From Manduca sexta (lineage: Eukaryota; Arthropoda; Insecta; Lepidoptera; Sphingidae), in contig NC_051126.1 in NCBI RefSeq assembly GCF_014839805.1, positions 10,672,609-10,736,608 of the forward strand: a stretch of DNA of 64,000 bases, written 5' to 3'. The notes below the pieces were generated by a model. That model saw nothing but the letters and a program-made list of their open reading frames with translations. It was not told the origin of the DNA and did not search any database. Positions 23,491 through 35,130 of the stretch are shown here, piece after piece. Numbering within the stretch: position 1 is the stretch's first letter; each line of letters begins with the position of its first letter. The position numbers and the translations under genes were made by a program.

Positions 23491-23785
23491 CTGCTAAATC
23501 CGACGCGAAACGAAAGTTTCACGAAGAAAATCCAGCCACATCCGTTTCAATTAACCGGTGGGGAAATGCGAAAATTCACGTCACTCAAAGACACCTTAAC
23601 AAATCGTCAACACAATTGAAATCGCTCGGATGGGAGCACGAACGTCACAAAGTTTCAGTACACATGTCGTATTCGCGCGAACACGAAAGCTCGCGACACA
23701 CTGCTGTCTCGTGCGGCGGCGCTCGGTCGACTGGCCTGTTCGGAGATGTCGAGACGCCCGCCCAAACTGCGCAGCGGCGCTCCAG
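23491..23785 (-). other. candidate non-coding first exon (5' UTR), minus strand
   Basis: This GC- and CpG-rich island, about 300 bases long, stands out from AT-rich flanks. Read on the minus strand it has no long open frame (only a short upstream-type frame starting MWLDFLRETF). It ends at a canonical donor, TTTAGCAG|GTGCGT, with the intron starting at 23490. A perfect TATCGATA lies just upstream. These are the marks of a TATA-less promoter with a 5' UTR exon. The only supported downstream partner on the same strand is the acceptor at 3480, which would mean an intron of about 20 kb. The linkage is inference; the 5' end is approximate. Confidence 0.42.
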
Positions 23786-23819
23786 AGTTTTATGACGTTT
23801 TAATATCGGTTCCCTTCTG

Positions 23820-23827
23820 TATCGATA
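23820..23827. promoter_or_regulatory. DRE-type core promoter motif
   Basis: A perfect palindromic TATCGATA, the DREF-binding DNA replication-related element known from insect core promoters, 35-40 bases upstream of the GC-rich candidate first exon on the minus strand. Confidence 0.4.
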
Positions 23828-24444
23828 AGCTATTTATGTTTACCATTAAGTATTAGATGTGATTTGTTTTAGCGCGCATTTTAATGATCAAAGTCGTTAT
23901 GTAAGATATAAAGTAATATCTTAAGAATAAAGGTTCACGTTTTGTAAAATAAATTTAAAAATGATTGCATTAAATTCACTTTAATGTAGAAATTGTAGAG
24001 CCATTTTAAAGCCAGTGTTGTCTATCTATATAACAATGTATAACGCGAATGCGCTGGCTCAACGTTATCATAATGAACTGAATGAACTCACCGTTATTGA
24101 GTTTCCTACAGTCAGTTGAGATATGCTGAAATACAAATTATTCCCTCTACAATCTTCTATCTTTTCTTGAAGTTGACAATGATTCTACTGGCTTTGTGTT
24201 CGTTTATAAGCGACGATAATCACTTCCTATCAGTTTACCCAATATGACAATAGTCTTGTTCCATATTACATAACTTAAAAGACAAAGCATGATTAAAAAC
24301 TGGTTGTAACAAAGTGAGGCCTCTTAATCCTTTCGGGGAAAAGTGTGTTCATTATGCTCGTTTGATGAATTCCTGAAAAATTATATTAATCCATATTAAC
24401 CTTATTCAACAGCTTATTTTTTAATATATATATGTACGGATATG

Positions 24445-24675
24445 GCAAAGTGATACTGCACCTGTCGGTTAGTGGAGTGGGGTCCAATAGAATGTCGACT
24501 GACGAGAGATGATTACCCCTCGGCAGTCGACACAATTATGCCGGCCTGTTGGAACCGAATATACACAGGCTAATCCCGGAACGCGATACACTTACGTGGG
24601 CCACTATGGCGGGTTTTAACACCTTGTGTACGGTGGTTGCTATCCGAGCCGATATAAAATATATCTTACCATACA
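24445..24675. repeat. dispersed family D1, full copy
   Basis: GCACCTGTCGGTTAGTGGAG, CAGTCGACACAATTATGCCGG, ATACACAGGCTAATCCCGG, CACCTTGTGTACGGTGG. Near-identical to the 61.9 kb copy and inverted relative to 21.0 and 41.0 kb. Confidence 0.75.
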
Positions 24676-24927
24676 AGTTAATGTAGAATACAATTTTTTT
24701 TTCAGAATAATATCAAAATTCGTGCCCGCGTAAAGTCAACTGTAATCGATCTTTAAACTTAGTAAAGTATCGCAGTCAATCATCAACCAAAAAGCCTCCA
24801 AGTGATATATTTAAATAACTATGCGTTTGCTATTATATTTGGTGTACTGTGATTTACTCATAGTGATTCCTTTTTTTTGTTGCCTTAGTAGACAAACGAG
24901 CGAGCGGTCCGCCCTATGTTAAGCAAA

Positions 24928-25184
24928 CAGCCCCGGATCTAGTGGGGGGAGGGGGGTTGGTAAGCCAGAGCCCGTGTCCCGGACGGCGGACTTGGCTGAC
25001 GCATAGACAACTCATCATTAACGCAACTATGACTACTGAGACGTTCAGTACATGAAACACATACATTATTTCCCGCGGGGCGCGAAATGACGATGATGAT
25101 GATGAGAAACGTAAAAATATAAGTGGTCGGGGGCGGCAATATCCAGATTTTGCCCCGCCTAAAAAAATTCAAGATCCGGGACTG
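24928..25184. mobile_element. hAT-type MITE, nested in another repeat
   Basis: 257 bases with terminal inverted repeats CAGCCCCGGATCTAG / CAGTCCCGGATCTTG (13 of 15 match) and 8-bp flanks taagcaaa / taagcagc (6 of 8). CAG ends and 8-bp duplications are typical of hAT elements. The interior includes a GAT run and no transposase frame. Confidence 0.68.
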
Positions 25185-25192
25185 TAAGCAGC

Positions 25193-26569
25193 ATCCGCCG
25201 CCCATGGACTAAAGCAATGCCAGAGGCACAGTCAAGCCGTTGTCTACCAAGAAAACCTATACTTATCCTACCTACTTATCCTTATGTTTACAGAAATGTT
25301 AGAGGTGGAAGTAATACTAGTTTTTGGATTTTATCGCGTAAGTCGTCTGAAAAGTCAAAGTTACATCTTACGTATTTCAATTACCTATACAAATGTTTTA
25401 AAAATTTGCTAACGACGGTTCGTTCTATGCTGTTTTCTATTAGGAATAAATAAATGTAAAGCTTAATTCAATAAACTTGTTGGCATCATAATATTAGTAA
25501 GTAAGTTGTGGTCGCTTTCCTTGATTTATGTATACATCCTTTCTTGGGGGGTGGAAAGGACATTAAATATATATTGATGATTTCTATGAACAAATTACGT
25601 TTTAAATTTACTGCCGACGATTTGTAATTAGCATAGGATTATTTTGTGTTTAACCTCTACTGATGTTATTTGTTTGTAAATCTTCCAAAAATAAATGAAT
25701 AAATTTTAATACGTGTCCAAATATCAATATCGATGTACAAAATATGATATTTTGTATTACTAGGAAACATATTATTCTATTAAAACATATTATATCGAAC
25801 TTGCCTTTCTTTGTTTCCGAGAGCCACTATAGCGAGCAATGTTTCAATTTGTTAATAAATATATACACAAAAACATAAATATGAATTCAACCCGTTGTAA
25901 TAAATTATTAACATAAAAATATTTATAAAGATACCTTTCAGCGGATAAATCATTATTTAATGGGAATATCATTTTTGTTCGGTTAAGCAAGAAACATTTG
26001 TTGCGATGAACAAAAATAGATTCCAAAAGTGAGTGGTTGCGGGCTTCCCTCATTCACCCTCTCGTGAAAGAATATTCTGGTAAGCAGTTATTTAATAGAA
26101 CACAAAAATAGAACATTGTCCTTGATGGAAAGAAATTTTGTGTAATTGGCGAGACGAAGGGGGCCTTCGATACCCACAGATAAACACCCACATATCTAAA
26201 GAAACCTGTGCTATTTCAGACATTTTTCTACGTTATCTATTTATAAGGAAAACTTTAAGAATATCGATAGTTCTATATGCCAAGAAAATCTTTATATCAA
26301 TTCAGCGAAAAGATGTCTTCGATTAAAAAAATCCTAAGTTATAAATAAAGAAATGGATTCGTTGGTTTTCTTTATTTAGCGCTATAGACTTCCTGCAGAT
26401 CTGTTTGTATCAAAGGTCTTGCAGAAGTGTATATTGTGAAACGTTTAAAACAAATCCAAAGATTCGAACCCAGGTTATCGTAATAGTTCGATAGACTTAG
26501 CCCTCCCGAACGAGCTAAAATTGATTCTTAGTTACTTAATTTTGTATCTACTCGCAGAGTAAAAGATTA
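25193..26569. other. no gene supported
   Basis: 25193-25260 continues the repeat interrupted by the hAT-type MITE (CCGCCGCCCATGGACTAAAGC). The remainder is AT-rich with only spurious frames. Confidence 0.4.
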
Positions 26570-26577
26570 CTCCTCAT

Positions 26578-26719
26578 CAGTGGCGAAGAGTGATTTTTTT
26601 CAAAAGGTTACCCGAGGAAAAAAAATCCTAGCCATTTTAACAGAAAGAAAACAAAGGCACACGTAAATAAACCTAAAAGGGAAGCTGGTAGGAATCGGGT
26701 TATAGACGCTTCGCCACTG
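26578..26719. mobile_element. hAT-type MITE (short member)
   Basis: 142 bases with 11-bp perfect terminal inverted repeats CAGTGGCGAAG and flanking 8-bp repeats ctcctcat / ctccccat (7 of 8). The interior includes AAAAGGTTACCCGAGGAAAA and, on the minus strand, TATAACCCGATTCCTACCAG. Confidence 0.75.
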
Positions 26720-27053
26720 CTCCCCATTAATTTAGTATATCAAAAAAGAAAATAATGTTGTATTTCTAGTAATTACAGTGCTTATTTTATTTCGAACAAA
26801 GACAAATTTTCGTAATTTTGGTATTTATAAAAATATAAATGCTTAATTAACTATACCAAAGCCACAACGGTGAAGCAACAATCACAAAGATTGATTTTAA
26901 TTTTAAAACAACTACCTTAATATACCATGTACCTAACTATCCGTAACCAAGATTTTTTATTAAATAAACCCTCAGAATAACAAAGAACTCTCTCCCATAC
27001 ATCATTAAACGATAAATCATCCCATTTAGTGGTTTTTCGTGTGCTTCCGACAG

Positions 27054-27105
27054 CGCCGGCCCGTTGTCCGACGTCGGATCGGTTCGCCTGTCTCGCGCAA
27101 ACCTG
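27054..27105 (+). other. candidate short internal exon
   Basis: These 52 bases are strongly GC-rich (several CGs) within AT-rich DNA. They are flanked by an acceptor (GTGTGCTTCCGACAG) and a donor (CTG|GTAAGG), both close to consensus. At least two forward frames are open. The length is 17 codons plus one base. No neighbouring exon of the same gene was recognised, so it may belong to a gene extending beyond the window or be a regulatory GC spike. The minus strand is also open here. Confidence 0.25.
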
Positions 27106-28599
27106 GTAAGGTGTGCAGGTAAATGGGAGTAAGGAGGTTAGGTAGTGGAAATCGTTTTATTAGTTATTAAGACTGTTTATTATTGTAGGAATTAATGAGA
27201 CAAAAATAATAATTAACGATGACAATAAACGTAGAAGATGAAATAAACAATAGTTTTATTGTTAATTGTAATTTTTTGATAAGTCGATCGTGAATAAAAA
27301 TAATTGACTCTATATTCAAAATAATTTATTTTACCTAAATTATATAACTTAATGAAATATAATCTTCCCGTGACTTTGTGTAAACCATTCAAAATTATTT
27401 CAGAGTTGGCTTTTTTAGTTATGTACATTACGCTTTCCTTTTTTAATTTTGCCTCTAGCAATGAATGTCTATAAATGTTCGTAGTTATAAAGTAGCTCCT
27501 AATTATTATTATCATTTATACCCATCATAAGTGCAACTATGTTCGCCTACGTGACTATTTTTTTTGTTAATCCTTACTTTTACTCCAAGAGCCATTGTAA
27601 TCATACCTTATATTAAAACAGGTCACTATTTCATTATTTCAAACACATTAATCCATTCCAAACTCCACTATAACTATCGGCAAGCACTCTTGTATATATG
27701 AAGTGTTTATTTTTCCACTTGCACATGATTATTGGCTCATCCACACCGGCCGTATCAAGTGTTTGTGGAATTAAAAAGCATTTCTGTGTCTATCGGATAT
27801 TAATTTTCGCAATCACGTAATTAGGACATTAAAATTACGTTCGATTCCATTGTTCGAGGGCGCGTTGTTTACATTGTATTTCGTTTCTAGTGGGATGTGT
27901 TATAAACACATTATGGTAATGTGTTGTATTTTTAACTCTGTTAGGGTTACGCTGAGCGTTGTTTCATATTTTTTGGAATTCATGTTAGTTCTGAGTAGTC
28001 TCTATACACTATTTATAATAGATAAATATATTATTATTATTTTCAATACATTTTCAAAGAAATGACATATTTCGGCACGTGATGAAATCCCACGGATATT
28101 TTGTTTTACGACATAAATTTATTTTTTCATGTTTTTCTATGTTAAAATAAGTTTTGTTTCACGCAAAGTTTAGTCAATCAAGTAGATTAAAAAACCCAGA
28201 AATCCGTACATTTTATAGCTTAGTAATAATGCAAAAAGGACTAACACGAACATTCACAATTAACTTGCAATTAGTTTAGTACACGCAGGATATGTGACAT
28301 GAATCTAAGCTACATAGAACAACAGCATAAACAACAATATTGTGTACAGCTAAAAGAACATTCAAGAACAATATTGTATACCAATCTATAATACACATGT
28401 TAGTACACTAGTCACAAATAAATCTAAGGTACAAAGAGAGCAATGTATATTCTCGTACGTGATAGAAATAATTTGACGAATTAATAAGCGTATGAAAGCA
28501 ATAATATTGGCGCTGGACAGACCTATAAAAAGATCGCGTCTTTAAGCCTAGATAGGTGGCCTATGTTCATCAGTGGGCTTCCACAGGCTGATGCCGATG
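27106..28599. other. AT-rich sequence, no gene supported
   Basis: The 100-codon minus-strand frame at 27213-27515 is low-complexity Ile/Tyr/Lys sequence with no motif. Confidence 0.4.
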
Positions 28600-28800
28600 G
28601 TGATGAAGCTAACGATTACGACGATGGTGATGATAATGATGGCGATGACGCTATGATGATGATGATGATGGTGATGACGACGACGTGATGTTGATGATGA
28701 TGATGACGACGGCACGATGATGGTGATGACGACGGCATGATGGTGGTGATGATGATGAGGACGACGGCATGTCGATAGTGATGACGGCATGATGAGGATT
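28600..28800. repeat. imperfect GAT/GAC microsatellite
   Basis: About 200 bases of (GAT/GAC/GGT)n. On the minus strand it produces three overlapping His/Ser-rich open frames that are artefacts of the repeat. Confidence 0.85.
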
Positions 28801-28869
28801 TTGTTGGGAGTAATGGTGGTAGATAAAGCGCAACTAGTGCACACAAATTTTGCCGAAGCATCCATCCCA

Positions 28870-31800
28870 CAATATAATGGGGTGAGTCAATTGAAGGTTA
28901 GAGAATTGAATTAAGGCCTATTTTCGAATCAAAATCCTAGCACAATTTTCATTGACCTGGGTATCGAAACGGGGATGCAGAATCTTACCTATTTAAGTAA
29001 ACTCTTAGACTTATGTGGCGAATAAATAAATATAAAATAATTGTGAACGAAGGCAATTAGTTACGCTCGTAATATCTCGAAATAACACGAGGTTCGTTAT
29101 AAGAATCGTTTGGATTACATTTTTCAGAGAAATTGAATTCCCCTAAATAACATTATTAGATAATAGCTTCTGACTTCAATAATAATTAGTTTACAAAAGC
29201 AAACATAATATCGACCATTAAATCAGGAAGCTATATCTTTTAAATTGTCTTCGACCTAGATTAACGTGGAATGATGCAATATATCTCGCTCGGTGAGTAA
29301 TACATTTGAGTAATAAAGCTTTGGTGTTCTAATGGACAAACCATTGGCCGGCCACTGCAACCGACGCTGTAATCTTTAGTAATCAAGTGCCTTATAAATT
29401 TAAAGGTTTATGTGTGTGTGTTTTAAGGATAAAACGAGCAAATTGCTTACTTGACGACGAGGAATATGGCTGTCTATATCTTACAGTCACAATATCAAAA
29501 CTTGAATAGTTTCCAAACGACAATGTTCCTTAAATATAAGAAAGGATAATTAAATGGAGCTATATTTCTCGTCTCCATAAGACATAATAGTACCTAAGAA
29601 TCGTCGCAATAAGGCATAATAGTCTCTAGTAATTACGCTTGCTATAATATTCTTCAATCTCACATTCTATGGTATTCATTAGGGGCTCTAAGTAACAGAA
29701 ACTTACAAGGAAGTTGACGCCTCGAACGTCTAGACACGAAATTTCAGTTTCAACGCCAGGATCAAATCCGTTATATTTTTTCAAATCACAAATTTATTCT
29801 GTATGGTTTTCATAGGTTTCTACTAAGTACGTATTTGTTACCATATTGTCTGATGAATTATTTCTTCAAAAGGTTAAGGTATAGATAACTTTTTATGATA
29901 AACATAATATTATTAAGTATATCATCTGTTCTTTCGATTTCAAGGTCATTATTGTTATTACTGGGACTTAACACTTGTTGTCAGATACCGCAATACCCCA
30001 TAACTGTAAATTTTGTTAATGTAAATTAATAGAAATGTCAAATTGTTACTATACTAAAAAGTTTAGCATAGTTCGTTGATACTTACGTTTAAACATTTTT
30101 AGTATAGTATCGAATTTGAAATCGATTGGCATTGGATTAAAACTATCTTAGTCTTCAAAACGTCAAGAGAATATTATGATATAAAAAAACGATAAAATCC
30201 GAAAAATAGTTTTATTTCAATGTCTAACAATCGCGTAAACATAAGTAATTATTGAGTTAGACATTTAGTTACGAAGCACTGCACTATCGCCGTGACATTA
30301 TAATTATTTGTTATCAGGCAGTTTGTCAGTCTGTATGTTGCAATTCTCGATCCCGGTTTTATTTTCTAGCAAAATATTTGTCAAGTTTGTTATTCATTAA
30401 CATTGCTTTGTTATTTAAACCTGGTCTTGCTACTCTTGTTGAAACGATAGAATACTTATCATCAAGTGTGCAACTTGCAGGTCTCGATGTTTAATTTACA
30501 ACATAAAAAATTATATACATTTACATAATATTGTAATTAATAGAGATCAAATTTATCTAATTTTGTTAACAGACTCTTATATTTTTATACACATCAAAAT
30601 TTCATTACTTCAATAGCGTTAGATTATTTCTGGCGTCTGAAATATTAGATTAATTTGTAGCGAAGTTTGCTAATTGAATTTTTATATCTAGTACCTACTT
30701 TGTTAGCACGATTATAATATTGCCGTCTGGTTTTTAGCTTCCAAGATAATATTTTACTTAAAAGGAGACTTCATACCTTTAAGTGAAATGTAACCTACAC
30801 TTGTTAACAAAATAAATATTTTTTGTTTTGTTTTTTGGATCAGGAAAAAATGACAGTCTATTCACTTTCGTACAAATTCATTCGACGCTTTAACGTTAAC
30901 AGCAAACATACAGCATCTTTTCAAACTTTCACATTTATAATATTAGAAGGATTTAGGACACCAACCCGCATTGCGCCAGCGACGTGAGCAATAGAAGGAA
31001 CATCTCCTCGCATTAGGAACATAGCTAGGAAGACAGATCGATAGGAATGGAACTTCCAAGAGCTGATTCCTATTTTAACGCTAGACACTTTGTGTACGTC
31101 TATGGTAAAGTAGATGATAAAGGCAGCAATGATCACATACCACCTAAAAACCCATTTGACCATCAATAAAAAAAACCTAACAACTACAAAGCAATAGACA
31201 TGTGTTAAGATACGAAATCGTTATCGGCAATCCAAACATGTGTACATATCGACTCAGTCCAAATCAACGTAATTAACTCAGTTAAATTAAAGACATGCAA
31301 TAAACAACCGTAATAGTCCGAACATTAAAGGGTACGTCCATCGATCTCCGTCGCGGTTGATATCACTACGCTTACAGAATTTGTTGCCCGCACCGATAAG
31401 GTCCTGGATCGTAATGAAGCCAGTTCAACCGGAATGCGATAAGCGACATTTGGGAAAGGTTTATGTGTGCAATTGTTTTGTAAACATCTTATTCTTGCAT
31501 GTGCAGTTTAAGGGGCGCTTGTTCCAAGATACTGATTTTTGTAAATCAAATCTGCAGTTTTATAGTCATATTTCTTTTTATTTTTAATCTTAAGGCATTT
31601 TGCCGCAAGCAAACAAAAATATCATGGCTTCATCCCGAAAGAGTAGACAGAGGGGAAACAAAATCTTCGCCATGTGTGTTACGTTCCATGATATGATATA
31701 AGGCATCAAGTAGCATATTTCTCGAGTGTAAATCATCACAGTGAATTATTAATTTCATGGGTTCCACATTTTTGACGATTTTATTTTATTTCAAAATATA

Positions 31801-32149
31801 GTTCGTGCCACTTTCACCGAGCGGGAGCTCTTACTTATATTTTTTCTAGATATTTTCTCAGAAATGTGTATCGAGGTTCTCTCTGGATATTATGCTCAAA
31901 GGAGGCCATGTTTCTCTTCTATAACTTAAATGTTCAGATCGTTTAATAAATAGATTTTGATAATTAATAAGATCTCGAAAGAGATATACTATTATTAATT
32001 AATTATAAATTGTGCCTAGATTTTTAGATACAATTATAAGTAACTAGAAATATAATTTAGGGACGATAATATAAAATAATTTAATAGGAGCTGTTATTAA
32101 AATTATCTACAGATAGATATTTATTATAAAGAGATAAAACTAGGTTCAG
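28870..32149. other. AT-rich sequence, no gene supported
   Basis: Contains the D5 copy at 30146-30243. A moderately GC-rich block at 30950-31165 may be an old dispersed repeat. Nothing else recognised. Confidence 0.35.
30146..30243 (-). repeat. dispersed family D5
   Basis: TAGTCTTCAAAACGTCAAGAG, ACGATAAAATCCGAAAAATAG, TTTCAATGTCTAACAATCGCG. Confidence 0.55.
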
Positions 32150-32372
32150 CTCGCGGCTCCGCCTGCGCCTAAAACTTGTTCCTAGATAAAAGTCTAGCTT
32201 TATATTTAAGCGGGATAGAGAGTAGTCTATGTCCTTCTTAGGGTCTCATACTATCTCCATACCACATTTCATTGAAATCCGTTGGGTAGTTTTTGAGTTT
32301 ATTGGATTCAAACAGGCCGACATATACGGTGCAGGACTTTTTTTGGACTTTTAATAGGAACAATTCCGTTCG
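32150..32372 (+). repeat. dispersed family D3
   Basis: GCGGCTCCGCCTGCGCC, AGTCTATGTCCTTCTTAGGG, CATACTATCTCCATACCAC, GGAACAATTCCG. Shared with 48.3 and 61.2 kb. Confidence 0.6.
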
Positions 32373-32559
32373 TACCTGATTTTTAGGAGCTTACTATTTC
32401 AATTATTTTAAATAACGATTCTAACACAAAAAATGCAGTGAAATAAGAAAGAAATACAACTGGTGTGTTTTACTTCGCTAACGACCTGAAGACCTATAGG
32501 TGCAGTGATAAAACTGTAGGAACAATTAGTCTTTGTTACTTCTTGTGTAAACAGACATT

Positions 32560-32695
32560 TGTTAACCATTCCGGTTTTGAAAAGGCCGGCATAATTGTGT
32601 CGATTGTTAAGAAATAATAATATAATTCTCGTCAATTTATACTCTAGATACCAATTCACTAGTCATCAGGTGCGATGAAGTCACTTTAGCCAGTT
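32560..32695. repeat. dispersed family D1, partial copy (inverted)
   Basis: AAAAGGCCGGCATAATTGTG, CATCAGGTGCGATGAAGTCA. Lies directly beside a SINE-B copy. Confidence 0.6.
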
Positions 32696-32699
32696 TAAA

Positions 32700-33010
32700 A
32701 TAATAATAATATTGTCTGTAACTGTCCCACTGTTGGGCACGAGCCCCCTCTACTAATGAGTGGGATTAGGTCTTAGTCCATCACGCTGGCCTACTGCGGA
32801 TTGGGAGACTTAACCTCAAAATTCCTATATAGAACTTCTCAGATATGCAGGTTTCCTCACAATGTTACCCTTCACTGTTAAAGTAATTGATAATTTACAA
32901 AGAATACACATATCATTTTAGAAAAGTCAGCGGTGTGTGCCCTTGGGATTGAACCTGCAGACAATCATTTCGGCAGTCGATTCTACACCCAACTAGGCTA
33001 TGGCCGGTTT
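32700..33010 (-). mobile_element. SINE-B copy
   Basis: Minus strand: head GGCCATAGCCTAGTTGGGTG with GCAGGTTCAATCCCAAGGGC, body TGAAGGGTAACATTGTGAGG, and tail GTGCCCAACAGTGGGACAGT. Full-length, moderately diverged. Confidence 0.8.
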
Positions 33011-33414
33011 GTATAAAAAAATCTTTGTATATATAATAATTATTCATTATCGCATAATTACGTATAGAAAATTGTAATTATAAGAACTTTATATATTCTG
33101 ATTATGTCTTTAACAATTTTATTATTCGCTTATCGGGAATCAATTCACTTGCGAATAATTCTAGAATACTACCGATTGATGTTATGTGTCATACATCAAT
33201 AATTATTAAGAATTTAAGCAGGTCTTGATAACTGTAGGTCTTAATAAATGTTTTCCAATTCAGTTCCAACAGTCAGTTGTTTGTATTGCAATAATATCAC
33301 TGGAACAGGTCTCCTATCTAAAATTAATTTATCTTTCAAAGTTTAAACCAGTTTTATATAACATTTACTAAAACACTCTTATTTACATGGAAGAGTATGA
33401 AACTTACAATAATG

Positions 33415-33600
33415 CCGATTGCAGACTAAGAGCTAAGCTAAATTACTTAGCTTAAGTAACGTCGCTTAGCCCACATTTAACATACACCTAGTGCGTAGCT
33501 TTGTTTGAATTAATTCCGGTTTGCACACTACAAAAATGTCTCAGTCATGCGAGTTAAGGTAAACTAGCTCAGCTTAATTTTGGGTGTGCAACCCTTACCC
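33415..33600. mobile_element. possible MITE
   Basis: TTGCAGACTAAGAGCTAAGC at the left and, inverted, TTGCACACCCAAAATTAAGC at the right, with several AGCTTA-like motifs inside. Weak inverted ends; classification uncertain. Confidence 0.25.
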
Positions 33601-33951
33601 AAAACCCAGCATTATAATCTTCTTGCTGATTTAAAACATGACATCTAGATATTTATTTGTAAAGCTTATATCGCTTTTTGTTTGTTTGTGATAAGAATTA
33701 TTTATCATGATGTCAATTTAGGTCTTTTTTAATGATCGATGCAAATTCCAATGTTTCATCCATAATAAATCAACCGTAATATATCAATTGTAAGAATGTC
33801 AAGAAAATCTTTGTTCTGGTTGGTCCATTTTCGCGATAGATTGACTTGATTGAGACGAAATGTAAACCACCATTTTCAATAAACAATCCCAGATTTTTAA
33901 AAAAGGGCAGGTAATCAGTAATCATCTTTAGAACTAGCATACTATGTTTAC

Positions 33952-34045
33952 ATACATACATACATAGTATCACGCCTTTATCCCATAGGGGTAGGCAGAG
34001 ACTATAGATTGCCACTTTGCACGGTCCTGGCATACTTCTCGCGCT
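33952..34045 (-). mobile_element. 5'-truncated LINE end (LINE-A tail) with 11-bp target duplication
   Basis: On the minus strand the 94 bases encode the end of a LINE protein, VAREVCQDRAKWQSIVSAYP then YGIKA and a stop, followed by GTGATACTATG and TATG repeats. A perfect 11-base repeat ACTATGTTTAC (33941-33951, 34046-34056) flanks it. The insertion is clean and very short. The D/N-R-x-x-W...AYPYG pattern resembles C-termini of insect LINEs. Confidence 0.78.
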
Positions 34046-34056
34046 ACTATGTTTAC

Positions 34057-35027
34057 GTATATTATTTTGTTCTTTAACTGACAATTTTATATACCATTAC
34101 TTTTTGTTGACTTTTCCTCTGCACTTATGAATATTTATGTCTTATCCCCAAAAAATATTTGATTTCTAGAAACTTCATTTATTTTACAGGTTTGAAAATA
34201 TTTCCGTATAAATCGTTTTATATTTTCTAGAAAAAAGCTGTTCTACTTAGTAAAGAGTACATAATTAAACCCATAAATTTGTCCAGTGTCACACGGCTAA
34301 TACACTTTCATGTAGGTTCCCCAAAAATGTCCCAAAAAGGCGGCTTCCATTATGCCGTTTTGACGACACATATAAATTTCAACGGAGTCTAGAAATGTCG
34401 ACCCTCGTCCGCAAGGTGTCCCGGTAAGGAAGAGAAGTTTTTGCCAAACTCCAGGATGTTGGGTTTTTTTCAACATCTTTATATAATGATATACAATAAA
34501 TATTGTATTATGGATCTTCAGGATTTATCTTTAGTTTATATATTTTTATATTTTACTAAATAGCTAAAGAGTGTTGGCGACGCAAATAATTTTGGTGAAT
34601 TTAGTTTTGTTTTTTAATTATTTAAATTCCGATCCTTCGATATAATGTTTTTATATATTTACTTGTCAGTTGAGAGTTCTTCGTCGTATGTGAATAAATA
34701 TTTTTCTTATAACGCCTGTTTATAATGTTACTGGTTGAGTACTGGCTCATCGTCAACAAGATTTAAATCGTTCACTCGTACTACACCAGAATATATTTAT
34801 GTACGTGACGTTGTTTTGTCTATTTCTCAAGTAGTATTGTAAGATCATATTATTTGCGGTTCATATCTCACTGTGGCCGTAGTCTATGGAGACTAATTGC
34901 TCCTCGTCTGTTCGTTATCAGACTGGAAGTAAGTTATTCGATAGTAAAGGTTAAATTAAACTAAGATTTAAAGAATCAGACTGATATTTGAGGCTACCGT
35001 ATTCATAATCATTTCTTAAGTTTACGC
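34057..35027. other. AT-rich sequence, nothing recognised
   Basis: No supported gene or clear repeat boundary. Confidence 0.4.
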
Positions 35028-35130
35028 GAATGTTAGACATTGAAATTAAACTATTTTACGGACTCTATCGTGGTTTTAATATTTTAGTTTTCTCCCGACG
35101 TTTCGAAGACTTTGCAGCCTTCAATTTGCT
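35028..35130 (+). repeat. dispersed family D5
   Basis: TTTACGCGAATGTTAGACATTG, ACTATTTTACGGAC, TTTTCTCCCGACGTTTCGAAG, TTTGCAGCCTTCA. Confidence 0.6.

Noticed and set aside
27213..27515. 100-codon minus-strand frame
   Set aside because: Low-complexity Ile/Tyr/Asn/Lys sequence expected by chance in AT-rich DNA.
28548..28870. Three overlapping minus-strand frames rich in His and Ser
   Set aside because: They are read-through of the imperfect GAT/GAC microsatellite; no start context, splice signals or non-repetitive protein.
33770..34084. 104-codon minus-strand frame
   Set aside because: Its only recognisable part is the LINE-A tail in the wrong frame; the remainder is AT-rich sequence.
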